Assembly: GCF_023634765.1 (NCBI RefSeq)
Contig: NZ_JAMLFX010000007.1
Span: 98,756-162,755 of the forward strand
Direction of reading: 5' to 3'
DNA from: Pseudomonas sp. AKS31
GTDB taxonomy: Bacteria; Pseudomonadota; Gammaproteobacteria; Pseudomonadales; Pseudomonadaceae
Length of the DNA: 64,000 nucleotides
The notes under the pieces were generated by a model. That model ran no database searches. It saw only the letters and a list, made by a program, of their open reading frames with translations, and was not told the origin of the DNA. Position numbers and translations under genes: made by a program. Positions 1 to 7,952 of this stretch are shown here, in pieces (position 1 is the stretch's first letter; each line of letters begins with the position of its first letter).

Positions 1-1284
1 ATGACTGACACCCGCAACGGCGAGGACAACGGCAAGCTGCTCTATTGCTCCTTCTGTGGCAAAAGCCAGCATGAAGTGCGCAAATTGATTGCCGGCCCCT
101 CGGTCTTTATCTGCGACGAGTGCGTCGACCTGTGCAATGACATCATCCGCGAGGAGGTGCAGGAAGCCCAGGCCGAAAGCAGCGCGCATAAATTGCCTTC
201 GCCTAAAGAAATCAGCGGCATCCTTGACCAGTACGTCATTGGTCAGGAGCGTGCGAAAAAGGTTTTGGCCGTAGCGGTGTACAACCACTACAAGCGCCTG
301 AACCAGCGTGACAAAAAGGCTGACGACGTCGAACTCGGCAAGAGCAACATCCTGCTGATCGGCCCGACAGGCTCCGGTAAAACCCTGCTGGCCGAAACAC
401 TGGCCCGCTTGCTGAACGTTCCGTTCACCATTGCCGACGCAACCACTCTCACCGAGGCGGGTTACGTGGGTGAAGATGTCGAGAACATCATTCAGAAGCT
501 GCTGCAGAAGTGCGATTACGACGTAGAGAAGGCCCAGATGGGTATTGTCTACATCGACGAAATCGACAAGATTTCCCGCAAGTCCGACAACCCGTCGATC
601 ACCCGGGACGTTTCCGGTGAAGGCGTGCAACAGGCCTTGTTGAAGTTGATCGAAGGCACGGTCGCTTCCGTACCGCCGCAAGGTGGTCGCAAGCACCCGC
701 AGCAGGAATTCCTGCAGGTCGACACCCGTAACATCCTGTTCATCTGCGGTGGTGCGTTCTCCGGTCTGGAAAAGGTTATTCAAAACCGTTCCACCAAGGG
801 CGGCATCGGTTTCAACGCAGAAGTGCGCAGCAAGGAAGAAGGCAAGAAAGTCGGTGAATCCCTGCGTGAAGTCGAGCCTGACGATCTGGTCAAGTTCGGT
901 CTGATCCCGGAGTTCGTCGGTCGTCTGCCGGTCCTCGCGACGCTGGACGAGCTTGATGAGGCTGCGCTGATGCAGATCCTCACCGAGCCGAAAAATGCTC
1001 TGACCAAACAGTATGCCAAGCTGTTCGAGATGGAAGGCGTGGATCTGGAATTCCGTTCCGACGCGCTGAAATCGGTCGCCAAGCGTGCCCTGGAACGTAA
1101 AACCGGTGCCCGTGGCCTGCGCTCGATTCTCGAAGGTGTACTGCTCGACACGATGTATGAAATCCCCTCGCAGTCCGAGGTGAGCAAAGTCGTGATCGAT
1201 GAAAGCGTGATCGAAGGCAAGTCCAAGCCACTGTATATCTACGAAAACAGTGAGCCGACGGCCAAGGCAGCGCCGGACGCGTAA
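1..1284 (+). CDS. clpX: ATP-dependent Clp protease ATP-binding subunit ClpX
   Basis: AAA+ unfoldase that selects tagged substrates (such as ssrA-tagged proteins) and threads them into the ClpP peptidase in the cytoplasm. The N-terminal zinc-binding domain shows C16-x2-C19 and C38-x2-C41. Walker A is GPTGSGKT (about 121-128) and Walker B is IVYIDEID (182-189). The 427-residue length is normal for the family. The ATG is the first base of the window, so clpP, which normally lies upstream, and any promoter are outside. The gene ends in a strong terminator and lon follows on the same strand, the usual gammaproteobacterial order. Identification is secure. Confidence 0.98.
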   Translation: MTDTRNGEDNGKLLYCSFCGKSQHEVRKLIAGPSVFICDECVDLCNDIIREEVQEAQAESSAHKLPSPKEISGILDQYVIGQERAKKVLAVAVYNHYKRLNQRDKKADDVELGKSNILLIGPTGSGKTLLAETLARLLNVPFTIADATTLTEAGYVGEDVENIIQKLLQKCDYDVEKAQMGIVYIDEIDKISRKSDNPSITRDVSGEGVQQALLKLIEGTVASVPPQGGRKHPQQEFLQVDTRNILFICGGAFSGLEKVIQNRSTKGGIGFNAEVRSKEEGKKVGESLREVEPDDLVKFGLIPEFVGRLPVLATLDELDEAALMQILTEPKNALTKQYAKLFEMEGVDLEFRSDALKSVAKRALERKTGARGLRSILEGVLLDTMYEIPSQSEVSKVVIDESVIEGKSKPLYIYENSEPTAKAAPDA

Positions 1285-1307
1285 GCGCCCAGTCTGCTGC
1301 AATAAAG

Positions 1308-1334
1308 AAGGGGCCTTCGGGCCTCTTTTTTTTT
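1308..1334 (+). terminator. Rho-independent terminator after clpX
   Basis: An 8-bp GC-rich stem (AAGGGGCC / GGCCTCTT, one G-T pair) with a TTCG tetraloop is followed by a run of T. It lies 24 bp after the clpX stop and separates clpX from lon transcription. Confidence 0.9.
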
Positions 1335-1360
1335 ATGTCGTTTTTTACATCCGCTTTGCG

Positions 1361-1389
1361 CTTGTTTTTTTTCAAGGCAGCCCCCATCT
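1361..1389 (+). promoter_or_regulatory. Putative RpoH (sigma-32) promoter of lon
   Basis: CTTGTTT at 1361-1367 and CCCCATCT at 1382-1389 are separated by 14 bp. This resembles the heat-shock consensus (CTTGAAA, 13-17 bp, CCCCATnT). It lies between the clpX terminator and the lon start, where a heat-shock promoter is expected from known lon regulation. The -35 match is partial (CTTG then T instead of A). Confidence 0.5.
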
Positions 1390-1447
1390 TGGTTTCAAGC
1401 TCAATTCCATCTGATTACGGCCATATGGCCGCCGTAGAGGCGAAATC

Positions 1448-3844
1448 ATGAAGACAACCATCGAATTGCCTCTCCTGCCATTGCGTGATGTCGTGGTTTA
1501 TCCGCACATGGTTATCCCGCTGTTCGTGGGGCGCGAGAAATCCATCGAAGCCCTCGAGGCCGCGATGACGGGCGACAAGCAGATCCTGCTGCTGGCCCAG
1601 AGAAACCCGGCTGACGACGATCCCGGTGAAGACGCTCTCTATCGCGTAGGTACCATCGCCACTGTTCTACAGCTGCTCAAGCTGCCTGACGGCACCGTCA
1701 AGGTTCTGGTCGAGGGTGAGCAGCGTGGCACCGTCGAACGCTTCAGCGAAGTCGACGGCCATTGCCGTGCCGAAGTCTCGCTGATCGAAGAAGTCGACGC
1801 TGCCGAGCGCGAATCCGAAGTGTTCGTGCGCACACTGCTGTCGCAGTTCGAACAATATGTACAGTTGGGCAAGAAGGTCCCGGCTGAAGTCCTGTCGTCG
1901 CTCAACAGCATCGATGAGCCGGGTCGCTTGGTTGACACCATGGCGGCGCACATGGCGCTGAAAATCGAGCAGAAGCAGGAAATTCTCGAAATCATCGATT
2001 TGTCGGCCCGGGTCGAGCACGTTCTGGCGTTACTGGATGCCGAGATCGATCTGCTGCAAGTCGAAAAACGCATTCGCGGTCGTGTCAAAAAGCAAATGGA
2101 GCGCAGTCAGCGCGAGTACTACCTGAATGAGCAGATGAAGGCCATTCAGAAAGAACTCGGCGACAGCGACGAAGGCCACAACGAAATCGAAGACCTGAAA
2201 AAGCGTATCGACGCTGCCGGTCTGCCGAAAGACGCGTTGGCCAAGGCCACTGCCGAGCTGAACAAGCTCAAGCAGATGTCGCCGATGTCTGCTGAGGCCA
2301 CCGTGGTGCGCTCTTACATCGACTGGCTGGTGCAAGTGCCGTGGAAGGCCCAGAGCAAGGTACGTCTGGACCTGGCGCGCGCAGAAGACATTCTCGATGC
2401 CGACCACTACGGTCTCGAAGAGGTCAAGGAACGTATCCTTGAATACCTCGCCGTGCAAAAACGCGTGAAGAAAATCCGTGGCCCGGTGTTGTGCCTGGTC
2501 GGTCCTCCGGGCGTAGGTAAAACCTCGCTGGCCGAGTCGATTGCCCATGCCACCAACCGTAAATTCGTGCGCATGGCCCTCGGTGGCGTGCGTGATGAAG
2601 CGGAAATCCGTGGTCACCGTCGGACTTACATCGGTTCGATGCCAGGAAGATTGATTCAAAAGATGACAAAGGTGGGCGTGCGCAACCCGCTGTTCCTCCT
2701 CGATGAAATCGACAAAATGGGCAGCGACATGCGTGGCGACCCGGCGTCGGCGTTGCTGGAAGTGCTCGATCCAGAGCAGAACCACAACTTCAACGACCAT
2801 TATCTGGAAGTCGATTACGACCTCTCGGATGTGATGTTCCTGTGCACCTCGAACTCGATGAATATCCCGCCGGCGCTGCTCGACCGGATGGAAGTCATCC
2901 GTCTGCCGGGCTACACCGAAGACGAGAAGATCAACATCGCCGTCAAATACCTCTCGCCAAAGCAGATTGCCGCCAATGGTCTGAAGAAAGGCGAGCTGGA
3001 ATTCGACGCTGAAGCGATCCGCGACATCATCCGTTACTACACCCGTGAAGCCGGTGTGCGTGGCCTCGAACGTCAGATCGCCAAGGTCTGCCGCAAGGCC
3101 GTTAAAGAACATGCACTGGAAAAACGCTTCTCGGTGAAAGTGACAGCTGATCTGCTGGAACACTTCCTCGGTGTGCGCAAGTTCCGCTACGGTCTGGCCG
3201 AGCAGCAGGATCAGATCGGTCAGGTCACCGGCCTTGCCTGGACTCAGGTGGGCGGTGAATTGCTGACTATCGAAGCCGCTGTAGTGCCGGGTAAAGGTCA
3301 GTTGATCAAGACCGGTTCGCTGGGCGATGTGATGGTCGAATCGATCACTGCCGCGCTCACCGTAGTACGCAGCCGCGCCAAGAGCCTGGGCATTCCTCTG
3401 GACTTCCACGAGAAGCGCGACACGCACATCCACATGCCGGAAGGGGCGACGCCGAAGGACGGCCCTAGCGCTGGTGTAGGCATGTGCACGGCGCTGGTGT
3501 CGGCATTGACCGGTATTCCGGTGCGCGCCGATGTCGCCATGACCGGTGAAATTACTTTGCGTGGTCAAGTGCTGGCGATTGGTGGTCTGAAGGAAAAACT
3601 GCTGGCGGCTCACCGCGGCGGAATCAAGATCGTGATTATTCCGGAAGAGAACGTGCGTGATCTGAAGGAGATTCCTGACAATATCAAGCAGGATCTGCAG
3701 ATTAAACCGGTTAAATGGATTGACGAGGTCCTGCAAATTGCGCTGCAATACGCGCCGGAGCCCTTGCCGGATGTGGCTCCCGAGATAGTTGCCAAGGACG
3801 AAAAACGTGAGTCTGACTCTAAGGAAAGAATTAGCACGCATTAA
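1448..3844 (+). CDS. lon: ATP-dependent protease Lon
   Basis: Cytoplasmic homo-oligomeric AAA+ serine protease that degrades misfolded and regulatory proteins. Domains in order: N-terminal substrate-binding LON domain (about 1-200, with a coiled coil to about 270), AAA+ module with Walker A GPPGVGKT (about residue 352) and Walker B FLLDEIDK, then the Lon protease domain with catalytic Ser674 in DGPSAG and Lys717 in GGLKEK, a Ser-Lys dyad with the family spacing of 43. The 798-residue length is typical. The ATG follows an AGAGG-like ribosome-binding site. It has its own heat-shock-like promoter after the clpX terminator. Confidence 0.98.
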   Translation: MKTTIELPLLPLRDVVVYPHMVIPLFVGREKSIEALEAAMTGDKQILLLAQRNPADDDPGEDALYRVGTIATVLQLLKLPDGTVKVLVEGEQRGTVERFSEVDGHCRAEVSLIEEVDAAERESEVFVRTLLSQFEQYVQLGKKVPAEVLSSLNSIDEPGRLVDTMAAHMALKIEQKQEILEIIDLSARVEHVLALLDAEIDLLQVEKRIRGRVKKQMERSQREYYLNEQMKAIQKELGDSDEGHNEIEDLKKRIDAAGLPKDALAKATAELNKLKQMSPMSAEATVVRSYIDWLVQVPWKAQSKVRLDLARAEDILDADHYGLEEVKERILEYLAVQKRVKKIRGPVLCLVGPPGVGKTSLAESIAHATNRKFVRMALGGVRDEAEIRGHRRTYIGSMPGRLIQKMTKVGVRNPLFLLDEIDKMGSDMRGDPASALLEVLDPEQNHNFNDHYLEVDYDLSDVMFLCTSNSMNIPPALLDRMEVIRLPGYTEDEKINIAVKYLSPKQIAANGLKKGELEFDAEAIRDIIRYYTREAGVRGLERQIAKVCRKAVKEHALEKRFSVKVTADLLEHFLGVRKFRYGLAEQQDQIGQVTGLAWTQVGGELLTIEAAVVPGKGQLIKTGSLGDVMVESITAALTVVRSRAKSLGIPLDFHEKRDTHIHMPEGATPKDGPSAGVGMCTALVSALTGIPVRADVAMTGEITLRGQVLAIGGLKEKLLAAHRGGIKIVIIPEENVRDLKEIPDNIKQDLQIKPVKWIDEVLQIALQYAPEPLPDVAPEIVAKDEKRESDSKERISTH

Positions 3845-3868
3845 TACGCTTTTGCCTGGGGGGCTTCC

Positions 3869-3898
3869 TTGACAGTTTTTTAGAGCCCTTGTTATAAA
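3869..3898 (+). promoter_or_regulatory. Strong sigma-70 promoter of hupB
   Basis: A perfect -35 TTGACA (3869-3874) and TATAAA (3893-3898) are separated by 18 bp. This predicts a start near 3905 and a leader of about 90 nt before hupB, fitting high expression of a nucleoid protein. Confidence 0.8.
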
Positions 3899-3992
3899 GC
3901 GGCTCTTAAGTGTCTGTAGGCCATTCAGCACTCGTTTTTGCTTTCACCAAAAAACTTAGAATCATCTCAAAATAGATATAAGGGGACTTAGA

Positions 3993-4265
3993 GTGAACAA
4001 GTCGGAACTGATTGATGCTATCGCTGCATCCGCTGATATCCCGAAAGCTGCTGCTGGCCGTGCGCTGGACGCTGTAATCGAATCCGTCACTGGCGCTCTG
4101 AAGGCTGGCGACTCCGTTGTTCTGGTTGGTTTCGGTACTTTCTCCGTGACGGACCGTCCGGCTCGTACCGGTCGTAACCCTCAAACCGGCAAGACTCTGG
4201 AAATCCCGGCTGCCAAGAAGCCAGGTTTCAAAGCCGGTAAAGCACTGAAAGAAGCTGTTAACTAA
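3993..4265 (+). CDS. hupB: DNA-binding protein HU-beta
   Basis: Small basic nucleoid-associated protein of the HU/IHF family; dimers bend and compact DNA. The 90-residue product is full length and carries the conserved GFGTFSV segment and the RPARTGRNPQTG DNA-binding beta-arm (about residues 46-65). The start is GTG, chosen because AGGGGAC sits just upstream and the product begins MNKSELIDAIA as HU proteins do. It has its own strong promoter upstream and a shared terminator downstream at about 4400, so it is monocistronic apart from the tRNA-like sequence. Confidence 0.97.
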   Translation: MNKSELIDAIAASADIPKAAAGRALDAVIESVTGALKAGDSVVLVGFGTFSVTDRPARTGRNPQTGKTLEIPAAKKPGFKAGKALKEAVN

Positions 4266-4315
4266 GTTTTCAGGTTTTTACCCATCCGGGTCGGGGTCAT
4301 GCCTGACTTGGCAGC

Positions 4316-4391
4316 GGAGCGGTAGAGCAGGTAGCTGAAACAGTTGCCTGTAACGCCGGGATCGAGGGTTCGAGCCCTGTCCGCTCCGCCA
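4316..4391 (+). pseudogene. tRNA-like sequence, probably decayed tRNA-Asp
   Basis: This 76-nt stretch begins GGAGCGG and ends CCGCTCC-G-CCA, giving a perfect 7-bp acceptor stem with encoded CCA. The TTCGAGC T-loop and overall length match bacterial tRNA-Asp. The interior is degraded: the anticodon stem has mismatches, the T stem has only about two Watson-Crick pairs plus wobbles, and the D stem reduces to AGC/GCT. The anticodon position reads GTA rather than GTC. Most likely it is a relic of a tRNA-Asp copy between hupB and ppiD. A divergent tRNA or an RNA-processing signal is possible. Confidence 0.5.
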
Positions 4392-4398
4392 GTTACGA

Positions 4399-4427
4399 GA
4401 AGGCGCATCCTCGGATGCGCCTTTCTT
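4399..4427 (+). terminator. Rho-independent terminator after hupB and the tRNA-like sequence
   Basis: An 11-bp perfect stem (AAGGCGCATCC / GGATGCGCCTT) with a 2-nt loop is followed by TCTTCT. It lies directly after the CCA end of the tRNA-like sequence and before ppiD. Confidence 0.85.
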
Positions 4428-4493
4428 CTATCCGGATTCTACCCACGCTCCACGGTTGCCTAATTTTGAAGTTCAACCGTTTCTGGGGGACGC

Positions 4494-6365
4494 ATGCTGC
4501 AGAATATCAGGGACAATTCACAAGGCTGGATTGCCAAGACCATTATCGGGGTTATCGTTGCACTGATGGCTCTGACCGGTTTCGACGCCATTTTCCAGGC
4601 CACGACTCACAAGAATGAGGCGGCCAAGGTCAACGGTGAAGAAATCAGCCAGAACGAGCTGAGCCAGGCCGTTGATATGCAACGCCGTCAGCTGATGCAA
4701 CAGTTGGGCAAAGACTTCGATGCTTCTTTGCTTGACGAGAAAATGCTGCGTGAATCGGCGCTCAAGGGCCTGATCGATCGCAAGTTGCTGCTGCAAGGCG
4801 CCGAACAAGCGAAATTCGCTTTCTCCGAAGCCGCGCTGGATCAAGTGATCCTGCAGACACCTGAATTCCAGGTGGACGGCAAGTTCAGCTCCGAGCGCTT
4901 TGACCAGGTGATCCGTCAACTGGGTTACAGCCGTATGCAATTCCGCCAGATGCTGGCTCAGGAAATGCTCATCGGCCAACTGCGCGCCGGTGTGGCGGGC
5001 AGCGGTTTCGTCACCGACGCCGAAGTGCTGGCATTCGCCCGTCTGGAAAAACAGACCCGCGATTTCGCTACCCTGAACGTCAAGGCTGACCCGGCGGCAG
5101 TTAAACTGACTGACGACGAAGTCAAGGCGTACTACGACGAACACGCCAAGGAGTTCATGACTCCGGATCAAGTGATCATCGATTATGTAGAGCTGAAGAA
5201 GTCCTCGTTCTTCGATCAGGTTGCGGTCAAGGACGAAGACCTGCAGGCGGCGTATCAGAAAGAGATCGCCAACCTGTCTGAACAGCGTCGTGCCGCGCAC
5301 ATCCTGATCGAAGTGAACGACAAGACCACCGAAGCTCAGGCCAAGGCGAAGATCGACGAAGTCCAGGCGCGTCTGGCCAAGGGCGAGAAGTTCGAAGCGC
5401 TGGCCAAAGAGTTCTCGCAGGACCCGGGTTCGGCCAACAATGGCGGTGACCTTGGTTACGCAGGTCCGGGCGTTTACGACCCAGCGTTTGAAAAAGCTTT
5501 GTACTCGCTGTCGAAAGACCAGGTGTCCGAGCCGGTTCGTACCGACTTCGGCTACCACTTGATCAAGCTGTTGGGTGTGGAAGCGCCTGAAGTACCGACC
5601 CTGGCCAGCCTGAAAGACAAGCTGACCCGCGAGCTGAAAGCTGCGCAGGTCGAGCAGCGTTTCGTCGAGGCGACCAAGCAACTGGAAGACTCCGCGTTCG
5701 AAGCGTCTGACCTGGCTCAGCCAGCGGCGGATCTGAAGCTGACCGTGCACACCTCCAAGCCGTTTGGCCGTGAGGGTGGCGAAGGTGTTACGGCCAACCG
5801 TGCCGTGGTCACTGCTGCGTTCAGCACCGAAGTGATCGATGAAGGTGCCAACAGCACCGCTATCGAACTGGATCCGGAAACCGTGATCGTGCTGCGCTCC
5901 AAGGAACACCTCAAGCCTGCGCAACTGCCGCTGGAAAGCGTGAGTGCGGCGATCCGCACTCAGTTGACCAAAGAGCACGCCAGCGCGGCTGCCAAGACCA
6001 AGGCCGAGAAGCTGATTGCTGATCTGCGTGATGGCAAGGCGCCGTTGGACAAGGCGGTTGATGGCCAGAACTGGAAAACCACTGAAGCGGCCACCCGTGG
6101 TCAGGAAGGTGTTGATCCGGCGGTGCTGCAAGCGTTGTTCCGTATGCCGAAGCCGGCTGCCAAGGATAAACCGACGTTCACCAGCGTGACGTTGCCGGAT
6201 GGCAGCCTGATGATCGTGCGCCTGAACGGCGTTAACGAAGCGGCTGCGCCGACGGATGAAGAGAAGCTTCAGTACCGTCGCTTCCTTGCTTCGCGTGAGG
6301 GGCAGCAGGACTTTGCTGCGTATCGCAAGCAGTTGGAAGCTCAGGCGGACATCAAGCGGTTTTGA
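4494..6365 (+). CDS. ppiD: Periplasmic folding chaperone / peptidyl-prolyl isomerase PpiD
   Basis: Inner-membrane-anchored SurA/PpiD-family chaperone near the Sec translocon, assisting proteins that emerge into the periplasm. A single N-terminal transmembrane segment (about 14-35, IAKTIIGVIVALMAL) is followed by a SurA_N-like region, a parvulin rotamase domain (about 263-360, from RRAAHILIEV to FGYHLIKL) and a C-terminal domain. The 623-residue length fits the family. The ATG has GGGGA 6 bp upstream. Its place after hupB is conserved in pseudomonads. It ends in a strong terminator. Confidence 0.95.
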   Translation: MLQNIRDNSQGWIAKTIIGVIVALMALTGFDAIFQATTHKNEAAKVNGEEISQNELSQAVDMQRRQLMQQLGKDFDASLLDEKMLRESALKGLIDRKLLLQGAEQAKFAFSEAALDQVILQTPEFQVDGKFSSERFDQVIRQLGYSRMQFRQMLAQEMLIGQLRAGVAGSGFVTDAEVLAFARLEKQTRDFATLNVKADPAAVKLTDDEVKAYYDEHAKEFMTPDQVIIDYVELKKSSFFDQVAVKDEDLQAAYQKEIANLSEQRRAAHILIEVNDKTTEAQAKAKIDEVQARLAKGEKFEALAKEFSQDPGSANNGGDLGYAGPGVYDPAFEKALYSLSKDQVSEPVRTDFGYHLIKLLGVEAPEVPTLASLKDKLTRELKAAQVEQRFVEATKQLEDSAFEASDLAQPAADLKLTVHTSKPFGREGGEGVTANRAVVTAAFSTEVIDEGANSTAIELDPETVIVLRSKEHLKPAQLPLESVSAAIRTQLTKEHASAAAKTKAEKLIADLRDGKAPLDKAVDGQNWKTTEAATRGQEGVDPAVLQALFRMPKPAAKDKPTFTSVTLPDGSLMIVRLNGVNEAAAPTDEEKLQYRRFLASREGQQDFAAYRKQLEAQADIKRF

Positions 6366-6387
6366 TGGTTGACTGAGATGTGATGTG

Positions 6388-6422
6388 AAAGCCCCGGCCT
6401 GAGAAGGTCGGGGCTTTTTTTT
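6388..6422 (+). terminator. Rho-independent terminator after ppiD
   Basis: A stem of AAAGCCCCGGCCT with AGGTCGGGGCTTT (one wobble) and loop GAGA is followed by a T run. Confidence 0.92.
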
Positions 6423-6662
6423 GCGCGCGCGGTGCGGCGTGGCAGCCTTTGGGCCTGCCATGCTTTTGGGGTTTTGGGGGGATATCCCCAGTCGCCACGC
6501 TACGGCAAAATTGCGCGTGTTCATCGATCATCGGGTGTTGCGACTTTTTCCCGCAACTGACGGTCGATAGAGTTGTAACTGCTTTAAGACACTAATCCAT
6601 GCGCCGCGGGGGCGTGATCTGTTGCACAATACGCCCCGGACTGTTTTCTTTCAGGATGTTCA

Positions 6663-7541
6663 ATGTTGATTTCCACTCCCATGCGTGTTGTCGGGTTGGC
6701 GCTGTTGTTGACCGCTGTTGCCGGCTGTTCGAAAGACAAGCCGATGTATGAGCATGAGAACTTCGATGACTCCGGTACGTTTTCGCGCAATTACCCGGTG
6801 ACCGACGCGGCCAGTTGCGAAGCGGCGCGCCGTGCGTTGCTCAGCCAGGGCTACATCATCACCAGCAGCGACCCGAAACTGGTCAGCGGCCACAAGAGCT
6901 TCCAGCAAACCGGCGACACCCACATGGAGATCAGCTTCAATGTGGTCTGCGCCGATGACGGCAGTGCCGGGCACCATGCAACGATGTTCGCCAACGCCTT
7001 GCAGGATCGCTACGCGCTGAAGAAGACCAACAACTCGGCCAGCCTCGGTGTGGGTGTGCTGGGCTCGGTGTCGATGCCGATCGGCTCGTCGGACGATTCG
7101 ATGGTCAAGGTCGCCAGCGAGACGGTGACGTCGCAGAAGTTCTACGAGCGTTTCTTTACGTTGGTGGAGTTGTTCCTGCCGGCGGATGCGAAGAAGGCAG
7201 CGCATATCGAAGAGAAGCCCAAGACCGATCTCGGTATGCCTGAGGCGAAGGCGGCTCCGGCAGCGTTGGCGCCAACGCCAACGCCAACGCCAACGCCTGC
7301 GCCGAAGGTTGAACCTACGCCTGCTGCAGAACCGGCGCCCGCACCTGCTGAGGCCGCTCCAGTGACGTCGGAACCGGTTGCACCACCGGCAGACGCTGCG
7401 CCAATCACTCCGGCCCCGAGCGCTGAACCTGCGCCGGCACCTGCAGCTGCGCCGGCGACCGAAACCATCACGCCTCCGGCCAACCCGGATATTCCGCCGC
7501 CATCCGAGCCGATTCCGGCGATGCCTGCGTCCGGCCAATAA
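6663..7541 (+). CDS. DUF2242-family lipoprotein with Pro/Ala-rich tail
   Basis: Predicted lipoprotein of unknown function. The N-terminus MLISTPMRVVGLALLLTAVA-GC is a lipoprotein signal with Cys22 as the lipidated residue. Residues about 25-185 resemble the DUF2242 family of Pseudomonas lipoproteins (recognised by eye from YEHENFDDSGTFSRNYP). The last 100 residues are low-complexity Pro/Ala/Glu with a short TPTPTP tract, likely an unstructured linker reaching away from the membrane. Met7 is an alternative start. It stands alone, with a paired REP element downstream. I cannot assign a function. Confidence 0.8.
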   Translation: MLISTPMRVVGLALLLTAVAGCSKDKPMYEHENFDDSGTFSRNYPVTDAASCEAARRALLSQGYIITSSDPKLVSGHKSFQQTGDTHMEISFNVVCADDGSAGHHATMFANALQDRYALKKTNNSASLGVGVLGSVSMPIGSSDDSMVKVASETVTSQKFYERFFTLVELFLPADAKKAAHIEEKPKTDLGMPEAKAAPAALAPTPTPTPTPAPKVEPTPAAEPAPAPAEAAPVTSEPVAPPADAAPITPAPSAEPAPAPAAAPATETITPPANPDIPPPSEPIPAMPASGQ

Positions 7542-7561
7542 TCCAGCCTCACCGCAACCCC

Positions 7562-7652
7562 CTGTGGGAGCGAGCCTGCTCGCGAAAGTGTCGGTACATT
7601 CAGCACTTATGTGACTGAGAGTCCGCCTTCGCGAGCAGGCTCGCTCCCACAG
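7562..7652. repeat. Paired REP element, family A
   Basis: Arms CTGTGGGAGCGAGCCTGCTC... (7562-7586) and its near-perfect inverse (7628-7652) flank a variable 41-bp centre. It sits just after the DUF2242 lipoprotein gene. Confidence 0.95.
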
Positions 7653-7838
7653 TGGTTTTTGGGGTGGCTTAAATTTCGTTACATTCCCCTGACAAAATTC
7701 CCACGATAAATTCCTGACCACCTGCTACGTTTTATTCATGAAGGCCGGGTTTCACTTTTCCTTCATACGAGCGCGTTAAGCTCGAGGCACTGGGCATTTG
7801 CTCAGGCCCATTCAAGAGAGCAGCAGGGGGATTACACG

Positions 7839-7925
7839 ATGGATGAATATCAAGAAGAGCTGCTCGAATACCAGGCCTTTGAACTGGATCAACCCGAGCC
7901 CGCCGAAGACGCCACCGAGCTTTGA
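7839..7925 (+). CDS. 28-residue acidic microprotein
   Basis: A short frame with an ATG preceded by a near-ideal AGGGGG ribosome-binding site 8 bp upstream. It encodes MDEYQEELLEYQAFELDQ followed by PEPAEDATEL. The product has 11 acidic residues and no Lys or Arg, so it is strongly negative, with a possible short amphipathic helix at the N-terminus. No function is recognised. It lies downstream of the family A repeat and converges with the AraC-type gene, only 27 bp from its stop. The ribosome-binding site and gap placement argue it is translated. Confidence 0.6.
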   Translation: MDEYQEELLEYQAFELDQPEPAEDATEL

Positions 7926-7952
7926 CTTGAAGCTTGAAGCTCGCAGCTGCTT

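Noticed and set aside
2030..3931. Long minus-strand open frame (633 codons) opposite lon
   Set aside because: It mirrors lon codons in high-GC DNA, is His/Gln/Arg-rich and has no recognisable domain or ribosome-binding site.
4518..6524. Long minus-strand open frame (668 codons) opposite ppiD
   Set aside because: Same cause: an antisense shadow of a GC-rich gene, crossing the ppiD terminator.
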